Shown piece by piece: positions 54,873-62,158 of a stretch of 64,000 bases of DNA; within the stretch, counting starts at the first letter, position 1, and every line of letters starts with the position of its first letter. The notes under the pieces are model-generated. The model was not told where the DNA came from and made no database searches. It worked only from the letters and a program-made list of their open reading frames with translations. Origin of the DNA: an uncultured Porphyromonadaceae bacterium (GTDB lineage: Bacteria > Bacteroidota > Bacteroidia > Bacteroidales > Muribaculaceae); contig CAJKBH010000005.1 of assembly GCA_905198125.1 (NCBI GenBank), positions 46,057 to 110,056 on the forward strand. The letters run 5' to 3'. The position numbers were made by a program, and so were the translations under genes.

Positions 54873-55406
54873 ATGACCGAAGAAAACGGAAAGATATTCT
54901 GCATGGAGCGGGGCCGGTTCGCACGGGCTCTGCTCCGTCGTTTCTGTCCGTGGTGGCTGTTGGTGGCCGTAGGCGTGGCAGTGCTGTGCATAATGTGGGG
55001 ATTCATAGTCGACCTGCGCTGGGTGCTGGCCGGATTCTTCGTGCTGCTCGTAGCTGTGCCTCACGCATTGGCCGTAAGTTATTACAACCATGCGCTGTGT
55101 CGGGAATGCTTTGTGAACGTTTTGCCCCATACCATAGACGTGGACGGCAATGCGTTGGTTGTGACGCTGTACGAAAAGAAAAAGCCGGAAGATAGCGCCG
55201 ATGAACCGCAGGAATACGCGGAGTTGCGTCGTGAGCGGTTTGACGGCAATTGCGTGCGCGACTGGTGGATAAGTGACGGCGACGGATTCATAGGCATAAC
55301 AGACAAGAAGCCCGGATTCATCTGGGTGCCGAAAGATGCCGATAATTTCCTGGAAATTTCTAACTTTGCAAGAAATAACAAGCCGTTGACACATCAAAAG
55401 GAATGA
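54873..55406 (+). CDS. Small inner-membrane protein of unknown function
   Basis: A 177-residue protein from the ATG at 54873, one base after the previous stop. Two hydrophobic helices (WWLLVAVGVAVLCIMWGFIV and WVLAGFFVLLVAVPHALAV) lead into a soluble C-terminal domain (GNALVVTLYEKKKPED, WWISDGDGFIGITDKKPG). The shape suggests a membrane-anchored PH-like or YcxB-like beta domain, which I cannot confirm. It ends four bases before the thioesterase gene. Confidence 0.7.
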   Translation: MTEENGKIFCMERGRFARALLRRFCPWWLLVAVGVAVLCIMWGFIVDLRWVLAGFFVLLVAVPHALAVSYYNHALCRECFVNVLPHTIDVDGNALVVTLYEKKKPEDSADEPQEYAELRRERFDGNCVRDWWISDGDGFIGITDKKPGFIWVPKDADNFLEISNFARNNKPLTHQKE

Positions 55407-55410
55407 TAGA

Positions 55411-55833
55411 ATGAGAATACTCAAGGACGCCAACAAGAAATACTGCTTCATAATGGATATGGAGGTTCGCGATTACGAGCTGGATTGCGAACAGATAGTG
55501 AACAATGCCAACTATCTGCATTACATGGAGCATACGCGCCATCGGTTCTGCACGGACGCGGGGCTGTCGTTCATACAGATGCACAACCAGGGCATCGACG
55601 CCGTGGTGCGCAAGATAGAGGTGGAATACAAGACCTCGCTGCGGGGCGGCGACACCTTCATCAGCTGTCTGCGGCTTGAGCGCAAGGGACCCCGGTTCAT
55701 ATTCCATCAGGATATAATACGCTCGGACGGCGAGATGTGCGCCGAGGGAGTGGTGACCGTGGTGGTGCTGAAGGACGGCAAGCTGAGCAGAGGCGACGAA
55801 CTGGCCAAGGTGTTCGGACGGTACATACAGTAA
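55411..55833 (+). CDS. Hotdog-fold acyl-CoA thioesterase (YbgC/FadM type)
   Basis: A 140-residue cytosolic thioesterase with the 4HBT fold. Visible features are VRDYELDCEQIVNNANYLHY (the Asp and NNANYxxY active-site stretch of this family), the central strand VVRKIEVEYKTSL and the closing VVTVVVLKDG. It hydrolyses short acyl-CoA or acyl-carrier thioesters. It lies four bases after the membrane protein and four bases before dprA, a pairing seen in other Bacteroidales. Confidence 0.88.
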   Translation: MRILKDANKKYCFIMDMEVRDYELDCEQIVNNANYLHYMEHTRHRFCTDAGLSFIQMHNQGIDAVVRKIEVEYKTSLRGGDTFISCLRLERKGPRFIFHQDIIRSDGEMCAEGVVTVVVLKDGKLSRGDELAKVFGRYIQ

Positions 55834-55837
55834 GACA

Positions 55838-56965
55838 ATGGATTCCGCTGAGCGTCAGGAACTGATTCACAAGGTGGCCATCAGCATGGTGCCGGGCATG
55901 AAGGTGGATGTGGTGCGCGCCATGCGTGACGCCGACTATGACTATGCCGACTTTTTCAAGCCGGGCATGGGCGACCTGTCCTCGCGTATCGGAGCTTCGG
56001 ACACGCTGCGTTTCGACCCCGTAGAGCGGCAGACCGCATTGGAGCGGGCGCGCAAGGAGGTGGAGTTTATGGAGAGGCACGGCATCCGTGGCCTGTTCGT
56101 GAACGACGATGAATATCCGCCGTTGCTTCAGGAACTGCACGACGCCCCGATAATGCTGTACGTGCTCGGCAACGTCAATCTGAATCCGCGCTTCGCCCTG
56201 GCAGTGGTGGGTACGCGCAAGGCTACGAAATATGGCTTGCAGTTTACCGACCAATTGATCCACGATTTGGCGGTATATTATCCGGACCTTCTGATAGTCA
56301 GCGGGCTGGCATACGGCATAGACGCTGCGGGCCATCGCGCGGCGATGGACTGCAAACTGCCGACCGTAGCCGTGGTTGCCCACGGTTTGGATATGGTGTA
56401 TCCTGCCCAGCACCGCGACCTTGCAAAAAAGATAATTCAGTCCGGCGGCGGTATGCTGACCGAATACCCGACGGGTACTACGCCATATCAGCGCAATTTC
56501 TTAGAGCGCAACCGCATAGTGGCGGGACTGTGCGACGCAACTTTCGTAGCTGAGTCCGAGATACGGGGCGGAGCCATGAGCACCGCGAACCAGGCGTTTA
56601 TCAACAACCGCGACGTCATGGCATTGCCGGGACGGTCCATCGATCCAATCAGTGCGGGATGCAACCATCTGATACGCTCCCACAAGGCGCAGCTGATCAC
56701 ATGCGCCGCCGATGTGGTGCAGACCACGGGCTGGCCGCCGGGCGTAATGCAGCATGCCCCGCAGCAACGCAATCTGTTTCCTGAACTACGAGGAGCTCCG
56801 GCCGAGATTTACGCCCACATCAAACACGAGGGGCGTCCCTTGGGCATTGACGAGCTGCGGGCCCTGACCGGCATGAACATGAAGGAACTGATGGCCAACC
56901 TGACCGACATGGAATTTGACGGCGTGATAACACGCTTGCCGGGGGCGCGGTTCGAGTTGGGATAG
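55838..56965 (+). CDS. dprA: DNA processing protein DprA
   Basis: Loads RecA on incoming single-stranded DNA during transformation and has a Rossmann-like core. The 375-residue protein has AVVGTRKATKYG, VSGLAYGIDAAGHRAAMD (SGxAxGID signature), VVAHGLDMVYPAQHRDLAK, TGTTPYQRNFLERNRIVAGL and a C-terminal winged-helix-like tail. It starts four bases after the thioesterase gene, so translation is coupled. Full length and apparently intact. Confidence 0.93.
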   Translation: MDSAERQELIHKVAISMVPGMKVDVVRAMRDADYDYADFFKPGMGDLSSRIGASDTLRFDPVERQTALERARKEVEFMERHGIRGLFVNDDEYPPLLQELHDAPIMLYVLGNVNLNPRFALAVVGTRKATKYGLQFTDQLIHDLAVYYPDLLIVSGLAYGIDAAGHRAAMDCKLPTVAVVAHGLDMVYPAQHRDLAKKIIQSGGGMLTEYPTGTTPYQRNFLERNRIVAGLCDATFVAESEIRGGAMSTANQAFINNRDVMALPGRSIDPISAGCNHLIRSHKAQLITCAADVVQTTGWPPGVMQHAPQQRNLFPELRGAPAEIYAHIKHEGRPLGIDELRALTGMNMKELMANLTDMEFDGVITRLPGARFELG

Positions 56966-57018
56966 GGCTATGCGGAATCTGAAGATTCCGGGCAGAGACA
57001 AAAGAAACGAGACAAAAG

Positions 57019-57048
57019 AAAAGGAATGACCGCGTGGCCATCCCTTTT
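57019..57048. terminator. Bidirectional terminator between dprA and the nucleoside phosphorylase gene
   Basis: AAAAGGAATG pairs with CATCCCTTTT (9 of 10) around a 10-base loop, with A-rich and T-rich sides. Confidence 0.75.
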
Positions 57049-57065
57049 GCTATGTCGGGGGAATT

Positions 57066-57965
57066 TTATAATTCAGCGTAACGGTCCAGGACAGTCTGAA
57101 TCAGGCCGTGGAGGCGCGGCTTGTAATCGGTGTTGGCTTTGTTGGCGCGGCGCTCGGCGATGATGCAGCATACGGTCATGGCGCGGTGGCCCAACAGGCG
57201 GGCCATGCCTTGCAGACAGGCCGATTCCATCTCGAAGTTGGTGACGGGGCGTCCGTCGTAACGGAAGGACTCGATCTTTGCGTTCAGGTCGGGATCCTTG
57301 AGCGTAAGGCGCACCTGGCGTCCCTGCGGAGCGTAGAAGCCCACTGCCGCTATGGTATAGCCGAGACGCATGTCGTCGCGCGCTATCTTCTCTACCAGAC
57401 ATCGGTCGGCGTCCACTACGTAAGGAGCGGCCCAGGTCGGATCCCAATTGGTGTGGGCGCGGAATTCCTTCTCGAATTCCAGATCGCATACCTTGTCGCG
57501 GTCGGCATAGAAGTTAAGGATGCCGTCGAAGCCGATTCCCTTGTCGGCCACTACGTAATCGCCTATATGCAGGTCTTCCTGCAGGGAGCCGGATGTGCCG
57601 ATGCGCACTATGTTGAGCGTGCGGTGCTCGGGTTTGACGGTACGCGTGTCGAAGTCGATGTTGGCCAGGGCGTCAAGCTCGGTCATCACGATCTCGATGT
57701 TGTCGGGACCGATGCCGTGGCTGATGCACATTATGGGCTTGCCCTTGTATGTGCCGCCGATGGCATGGAACTCGCGCGACTGCACGTCATAATCCACTGT
57801 GTCGAACAGCGAGCCAACCATAGTGACGCGGCCCGGATCGCCCACGAAGATGATGTTGTCGCGAAGCTGGTCGGGACGAAGATGGATGTGGAACGCGCTT
57901 CCGTCCCCGTTGATGATCAATTCCGACGGGGGTATGATTCTTGGTGTGTTCATGGTTTTGGTCAT
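57066..57965 (-). CDS. Uridine phosphorylase-like nucleoside phosphorylase
   Basis: Splits nucleosides with phosphate to recover bases and ribose 1-phosphate. The roughly 299-residue protein has the PNP/UDP family features VGDPGRVTMVGSLFD, CISHGIGPDNIEIVM, IVRIGTSGSLQEDLHIGD and NFEMESACLQGMARLLGH. These are the uridine phosphorylase branch, though purine substrates cannot be excluded. A TTG at 57971 is possible, but the ATGs at 57965 or 57953 (MNTPRIIP) are better; 57965 is used. A minus-strand -7 box (TAAATTTG, plus 58061-58068) lies upstream. Confidence 0.88.
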   Translation of the reverse strand: MTKTMNTPRIIPPSELIINGDGSAFHIHLRPDQLRDNIIFVGDPGRVTMVGSLFDTVDYDVQSREFHAIGGTYKGKPIMCISHGIGPDNIEIVMTELDALANIDFDTRTVKPEHRTLNIVRIGTSGSLQEDLHIGDYVVADKGIGFDGILNFYADRDKVCDLEFEKEFRAHTNWDPTWAAPYVVDADRCLVEKIARDDMRLGYTIAAVGFYAPQGRQVRLTLKDPDLNAKIESFRYDGRPVTNFEMESACLQGMARLLGHRAMTVCCIIAERRANKANTDYKPRLHGLIQTVLDRYAEL

Positions 57966-58060
57966 TAGCAATTTCTAAAATGGGACCGACAGCAGGGGAG
58001 AGTGTCGAATCCTGTACAGTTAAAACGCTTCAGGCGCCATAAAGACGCCGAGCGGAACAC

Positions 58061-58068
58061 AAATTTAC
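58061..58068 (-). promoter_or_regulatory. -7 box for the nucleoside phosphorylase gene
   Basis: Reads TAAATTTG on the minus strand, 95 bases upstream of the start codon; no clear -33 partner. Confidence 0.45.
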
Positions 58069-58086
58069 GAAAAATTTCGGAAAAAC

Positions 58087-58117
58087 TTGGTAAACTCGGA
58101 AAAAATCTCTAATTTTG
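58087..58117 (+). promoter_or_regulatory. Promoter of tRNA-Ser
   Basis: TTGG at 58087-58090, a 19-base gap and TAATTTTG at 58110-58117, upstream of the tRNA. Confidence 0.55.
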
Positions 58118-58201
58118 CAATCGCAAATGAGGGGACACCCCGCCTGAAGTACAATCCGGGCAACGCACGGAATGATGTCAGAGAGGGTATCAACGACCAA
58201 A

Positions 58202-58288
58202 GGAAAGATGCCGGAGTGGTCGATCGGGACGGTCTCGAAAACCGTTGTACCCTTACGGGTACCCAGGGTTCGAATCCCTGTCTTTCCG
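58202..58288 (+). tRNA. tRNA-Ser(CGA)
   Basis: An 87-base class II tRNA. The acceptor arms GGAAAGA and TCTTTCC pair fully, the anticodon stem ACGGT/ACCGT encloses the loop CTCGAAA with anticodon CGA at 58236-58238, there is a long serine-type variable arm (TACCCTTACGGGTA), and the T arm carries GGGTTCGAATCCC. The 3' CCA is not encoded (the sequence after the discriminator is CAATG). It reads UCG codons. Confidence 0.95.
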
Positions 58289-58377
58289 CAATGTAAAGAT
58301 TGAAACTCGCTGATTATCAGTGAGTTTCTTTTGTTTTAAGGCTTTAAATCGGATTAGCCGATCGGCGGATTGTTCAT

Positions 58378-59394
58378 ATGCAAAGACAGTCTAATATTGA
58401 ATTGCTGAGGATAGTGAGCATGTTGATGGTGCTTGCGGTGCATGTCGATGGCGCGTCGCTGGGGCTGCCTGAGCCCATGGGCGACATAGCGTCGCTGACG
58501 GCTCGCGACGTCTGGCGCATAGTAGTGGAAGCCGTCGCCATCATCGGTGTGAACTGTTTCACTATGATTTCCGGTTATTTCGGCGTCAGACTGCGCCTGC
58601 GGGGTGTGCTGTCGTTCCTGTTTCAGTGCGCGTTCTATTCGGTGGGCATCTATACGGCTGTGTCCATCGTCTTCCCGGGGCAGTTCTCGTGGCAGGGATG
58701 GCTTGAAAGCTGGATGGTGCTGACCCATACGGATCTGTGGTATGTGCCGGCATATTTCGGCCTGATGCTTCTGAGCCCGGTGCTCAACGCCGGACTGGAC
58801 GCGCTGCCGAAGCGCACTTTCGCTGTGGTGCTCGCTCTGTTCGTCGCTTTCAACCTGTGGTGCGGATGGTGGTGTCACGGTACGTTCAATCCCACCGGAT
58901 ATACGATTGTGCAGCTTGTGATGGTCTATATGATTGCCAGATATATACGTCTGCACGTCAGTATGGAAGGCATCAGGCGGTATCGTGGAGCGATTGGATG
59001 GACTTATCTCGCCTCGCTCGTGGCGATCGCGACGATGGCGGTGTATATGCCGCCGCTGCAGGCATTTGCCTATAACTCTCCGTTCGTACTGTTGTCGACG
59101 GTAAGTTTTTTTCTGATTTTCCTGTCATTCGATTTCACCTCCCGACCGGTCAACTACATAGCGCGCTCGGCATTCGCCGTCTACCTTATCCACAAGGCAC
59201 CCCTTGTGTGGGGAAATATAATGCGTCCTGCCGTGATATATCTGTGGAACTCGCTTTCACTGCCGCTTTTCACGCTTGCCGCCGCAGGAGTCATCACAGG
59301 TTTCTATCTTGTGGCGGTTGCCATTGACCCGTTGCGTCGATGGATGTTCGACACCCTATGGCGTACAGTATCCTTCAAGCGTGCCGCCGCCTGA
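58378..59394 (+). CDS. Acyltransferase 3 family membrane protein
   Basis: A 338-residue inner-membrane O-acyltransferase with ten hydrophobic segments. The start RQSNIELLRIVSMLMVLAVH with its conserved Arg and His (ELLRI ... VH) is the family signature, followed by TMISGYFGVR. Members acetylate or succinylate surface glycans. It follows tRNA-Ser by about 90 bases; no glycan genes are next to it, so the substrate is unknown. The ATG at 58378 overlaps no other gene. Confidence 0.87.
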   Translation: MQRQSNIELLRIVSMLMVLAVHVDGASLGLPEPMGDIASLTARDVWRIVVEAVAIIGVNCFTMISGYFGVRLRLRGVLSFLFQCAFYSVGIYTAVSIVFPGQFSWQGWLESWMVLTHTDLWYVPAYFGLMLLSPVLNAGLDALPKRTFAVVLALFVAFNLWCGWWCHGTFNPTGYTIVQLVMVYMIARYIRLHVSMEGIRRYRGAIGWTYLASLVAIATMAVYMPPLQAFAYNSPFVLLSTVSFFLIFLSFDFTSRPVNYIARSAFAVYLIHKAPLVWGNIMRPAVIYLWNSLSLPLFTLAAAGVITGFYLVAVAIDPLRRWMFDTLWRTVSFKRAAA

Positions 59395-59479
59395 CGGCGC
59401 AAGTACGCTTTTGCCACAGGGTGGAAAAATAAAGAGTAATTTGTAACCGCACACAGGCTCTATAGATAGAGGCTGATGC

Positions 59480-59782
59480 CTATACATCCTTAAGCCTCAG
59501 ACGCTCCATGTTCTTCTTGTCGTAAGCTTCTCCGCGCGATACAAGATATTCAAACTTGGCGAGGTTGCCTTCAATTTCGATGTGCAGGACAAAGAATGCC
59601 CTTCGACTACCGATTCGTATACGATACACGCTGTTAAGCGTCTCGATTTTTCTGCAGTTTGAGATTTCCTCTATACAGGAAGCATCGATTACTTCATTGA
59701 TTGCATCCTTGACTGATTCCCTGAGTTTTCCGGACAACTTTTCCATTGCCTTGGCAAACTCTTTTGAATATTGGACTCTCAT
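59480..59782 (-). CDS. RelE/ParE-family toxin of a type II toxin-antitoxin pair
   Basis: A 100-residue basic protein with the RelE/ParE fold pattern: MRVQYSKEFAKAMEKLSGKL, then the core strand VYRIRIGSRRAFFVLHIE and the end YLVSRGEAYDKKNM. Known members either cleave mRNA at the ribosome or inhibit gyrase; which applies is not clear. It overlaps the upstream antitoxin gene by four bases, the usual order of antitoxin then toxin. Confidence 0.85.
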   Translation of the reverse strand: MRVQYSKEFAKAMEKLSGKLRESVKDAINEVIDASCIEEISNCRKIETLNSVYRIRIGSRRAFFVLHIEIEGNLAKFEYLVSRGEAYDKKNMERLRLKDV

Positions 59783-60054
59783 CTGTATTTGCCGATACCC
59801 ATTTTACGCTCGAATTCGTCCTGTTCGCTTTCGGTGAGCACGACTTTCCCTTCCGGGCGCGTTGCGACTAAATATTTGTACACTTCTGCATCTTCCATTT
59901 CCTCGGCTTCCTGTATAAGTAAATGTTCTATGTATTTTTTTAGATTCATACCCATGGCTGTTGCCTTCAGGTTTAGAGTACGGAACACATCTTCAGGTAT
60001 GTCGATTAGCTTGCGGTGCGATGGCTTTGACTGTAATGTGGATAATGTATTCAT
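59779..60054 (-). CDS. Antitoxin of the RelE/ParE-type pair
   Basis: A 91-residue protein with an N-terminal ribbon-helix-helix-like segment (SHRKLIDIPEDVFRTLNLKA) and an acidic C-terminal stretch (EEMEDAEVYKYL, LTESEQDEFERK) of the kind that wraps a toxin. Its stop overlaps the toxin start by four bases. Its own promoter lies at 60073-60104, and autoregulation would be usual for such pairs. Confidence 0.8.
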   Translation of the reverse strand: MNTLSTLQSKPSHRKLIDIPEDVFRTLNLKATAMGMNLKKYIEHLLIQEAEEMEDAEVYKYLVATRPEGKVVLTESEQDEFERKMGIGKYR

Positions 60055-60072
60055 TTGTTCTGATATTTTCTA

Positions 60073-60104
60073 CAAAGATACGCCATATATATGATATATA
60101 CAAA
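60073..60104 (-). promoter_or_regulatory. Promoter of the toxin-antitoxin pair
   Basis: On the minus strand TTTG (plus 60101-60104), a 20-base gap and TATCTTTG (plus 60073-60080), 19 bases before the antitoxin start. AT-rich dyads (ATATAT repeats at 60084-60100) lie in the gap. Confidence 0.72.
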
Positions 60105-60205
60105 TTCCGGATAGGGAATAGCGCAAAATAAGTGACCGAATGCAATAATTTTTCGGGCTATATGTTGAAATAATAAATAGAACCTCCAATAAAAAGGTAT
60201 TTATC

Positions 60206-60580
60206 ATGAAGAAGCAGATTGCAAGCGAGAAGGCTCCGGCCGCAATCGGGCCTTACAGCCAGGGAATAGAAGCCAACGGCTTCGTGTATTGTTCGGGTCA
60301 GCTGCCCATCGACGTGGCTACGGGCACGATGCCCGAGGGCATCAAGGAGCAGACACGCGTGTCGTTGGCCAACGTGAAGGCCGTGCTGGAAGCCGCCGGA
60401 CTGACTCTGGACAATGTGGTTAAGACCACCGTATATCTGGCCGATATGTCGCTGTTCGGTCCGATGAACGAGGTTTACGGCGAGACGTTTACCGCTCCTT
60501 ATCCCGCTCGCTCGGCTTACGCCGTTAAGGAACTGCCCAAGCAGGCACTGGTGGAAATCGAGCTGATTGCCGCGCGTTAA
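60206..60580 (+). CDS. ridA: RidA family enamine/imine deaminase
   Basis: Hydrolyses reactive enamine intermediates from amino-acid metabolism. It has 124 residues with PAAIGPYSQGIEANGFVYCSGQLPID, shown here in part as APAAIGPYSQGIEANGF, and the catalytic Arg and Glu in YPARSAYAVKELPKQALVEIE. A typical length and complete. A hairpin (60609-60631) follows. Confidence 0.96.
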   Translation: MKKQIASEKAPAAIGPYSQGIEANGFVYCSGQLPIDVATGTMPEGIKEQTRVSLANVKAVLEAAGLTLDNVVKTTVYLADMSLFGPMNEVYGETFTAPYPARSAYAVKELPKQALVEIELIAAR

Positions 60581-60608
60581 GAGCGCATTTCGTCAGATAG
60601 ATTGTTTT

Positions 60609-60631
60609 AAGGCCCATCAAGTGTGGGCCTT
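60609..60631 (+). terminator. Hairpin terminator after ridA
   Basis: AAGGCCCA and TGGGCCTT form a perfect 8-base stem around TCAAGTG. Its position argues that the next gene starts downstream of it. Confidence 0.65.
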
Positions 60632-60647
60632 AATGCGTTATGTTGAT

Positions 60648-61286
60648 ATGAATACAGATATTGTCGATATGAAACCTGAGCTTGAGACGGAGGTGCATCC
60701 GTTCGGCGCATGGGTTCCTGACGGAGCGAAGGTGCTGATAATGGGCACGTTCCCGCCGCAACCCAAACGATGGTCGATGGAGTTCTTTTACCCTAACCGC
60801 ACCAATGACTTCTGGTATGCGATGGGACTGCTGTTCTATGGTGACCGGAACGCATTGCTGCGGCCCGGCTCCAGGGATTTCGATCTGGATAAGATCAAGG
60901 CGTTGCTGAATCGCGAAGGCATAGCTTTGAGCGACACCGGTTATCGGATAAGGCGGCTGGCGGGAAACGCTTCCGATAAATTCCTGGAGATAGTCGAGCC
61001 GGTAGACCTTGACTCGCTGTTGCGGCGTATGCCTCAGTGCAGGGCCATTGCCACGACCGGTCAGAAAGCCGCGGAAGTATTGGCCGAACTCACAGGCACC
61101 GAAGCTCCGGCGATGGGACACTATATGGAATGCGCGGCTCGTCCTCTCGGTGACGGCAGGGAAACTTTGCCGCTGGAAATCTGGCGCATGCCGTCCACCA
61201 GCCGGGCCTATCCTCTGCCCCTGGCAAAGAAAGCTGAATATTACAGCGCCCTCTTTAAGTCGGTAGGTATCGGGGTTGTTAACTGA
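60648..61286 (+). CDS. Uracil-DNA-glycosylase superfamily protein
   Basis: A protein of about 212 residues. VLIMGTFPPQPKRWSMEFFYP (motif like the GSFPP loop of the UDG superfamily), NDFWYAMGLL and the closing MPSTSRAYPLPLAKK (the STS-type loop) support the family. The frame is open to 60567, but that would overlap ridA and pass through its terminator. Starts at 60633, 60648 or 60669 are possible, with 60648 (MNTDIVDM) chosen. Its stop overlaps that of the convergent YjbQ gene by eight bases. Activity and base specificity cannot be told from sequence. Confidence 0.8.
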   Translation: MNTDIVDMKPELETEVHPFGAWVPDGAKVLIMGTFPPQPKRWSMEFFYPNRTNDFWYAMGLLFYGDRNALLRPGSRDFDLDKIKALLNREGIALSDTGYRIRRLAGNASDKFLEIVEPVDLDSLLRRMPQCRAIATTGQKAAEVLAELTGTEAPAMGHYMECAARPLGDGRETLPLEIWRMPSTSRAYPLPLAKKAEYYSALFKSVGIGVVN

Positions 61287-61689
61287 GGATGGTGGCGACG
61301 AGGCGGCGGGGGCCTCCGTAGTCGCGGAACTCGCATAGGTAGATTCCCTGCCAGGTGCCGAGGTTGAGATGACCGTCCGTTATGGGTAATGTCAGGGCCG
61401 AACCGACAATCACCGACTTGGCGTGTGAGGGCATATCGTCCGGACCCTCGTCGGTATGCAGATAGAACGGGGCGTTTTCCGGTACGAGGCGGTCGAAAAT
61501 CATGTTCAGGTCGTGGCGCACGTCAGGATCGGCGTTCTCGTTGAGCGCCAACGCCGCCGACGTGTGTTTGATAAGCAGATTCAGCAGACCCTTTTCGGGC
61601 AACGGCGGTAACTGACGCATCACCTCGCCCGTGACAAGATGTATGCCTCGGGGATAAGGCCGGAGTGTAAATTCAATCTGTTCAACCAT
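61279..61689 (-). CDS. YjbQ family protein (UPF0047)
   Basis: A 136-residue cytosolic protein of the YjbQ/UPF0047 family, linked in some bacteria with thiamine-phosphate-like synthesis activity. The diagnostic LNLLIKHTSAALALNENADPD, shown in part as LLIKHTSAALALNENADP, and VRHDLNMIFDRLVP plus the late GTWQGIYLCEF are present. It is of usual length and stands alone on its strand. Confidence 0.92.
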   Translation of the reverse strand: MVEQIEFTLRPYPRGIHLVTGEVMRQLPPLPEKGLLNLLIKHTSAALALNENADPDVRHDLNMIFDRLVPENAPFYLHTDEGPDDMPSHAKSVIVGSALTLPITDGHLNLGTWQGIYLCEFRDYGGPRRLVATILS

Positions 61690-61738
61690 AACTCAACTTA
61701 TTTAACCTGTGACTACGACTTATCAGTGGTTATTTAAT

Positions 61739-61987
61739 CTATAAATTATCGGCGTCTTTGTGGTATCGTTGGAACACGTCGACACGGCCTAAAATGTTGC
61801 CTTCACGCACCTGCCGGCGATAGCACAGATAGAACTTGGTGCACAATGCCGTAATTATTACGGCGGAGACCAGATTCCACCATTCCAGCGATCCGTCGGC
61901 CACGCGTATGGCCCGGTCGGCGATGCATGCAGTCGACATGATGGCCAGCGTAAGCCACACGTTGCGTTTTACCTTATTGCTAATCAT
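61739..61987 (-). CDS. Small two-helix membrane protein
   Basis: An 82-residue protein from the ATG at 61987 (a TTG at 61996 is possible) with two hydrophobic segments (VWLTLAIMSTACIADRAI and WWNLVSAVIITALCTKFYL) and a basic C-terminal tail. It probably sits in the inner membrane. Not recognised. Divergent from the RelA/SpoT homologue. Confidence 0.55.
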   Translation of the reverse strand: MISNKVKRNVWLTLAIMSTACIADRAIRVADGSLEWWNLVSAVIITALCTKFYLCYRRQVREGNILGRVDVFQRYHKDADNL

Positions 61988-62131
61988 AAGAGCCAATATT
62001 CAGTTTATAAGGCAAAATTAACTAAAATAGTTTAGAGAACGCAGATTTGTATAAGAAAATTAGCAAAAAGTGAAACGGCGGAACAGTGGGAAATTTGTTA
62101 TGTAGTTGTCTTATATCTCGATTAATTTTAG

Positions 62132-62139
62132 TAATTTTG
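62132..62139 (+). promoter_or_regulatory. -7 box for the RelA/SpoT homologue
   Basis: TAATTTTG matches the consensus, 19 bases before the start codon; a GTTG 23 bases upstream is too far for a good -33. Confidence 0.45.
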
Positions 62140-62158
62140 GGATTTTAAGATTAAGATT

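Noticed and set aside
58087..58296. 69-residue frame across tRNA-Ser
   Set aside because: It reads through the tRNA gene and its promoter.
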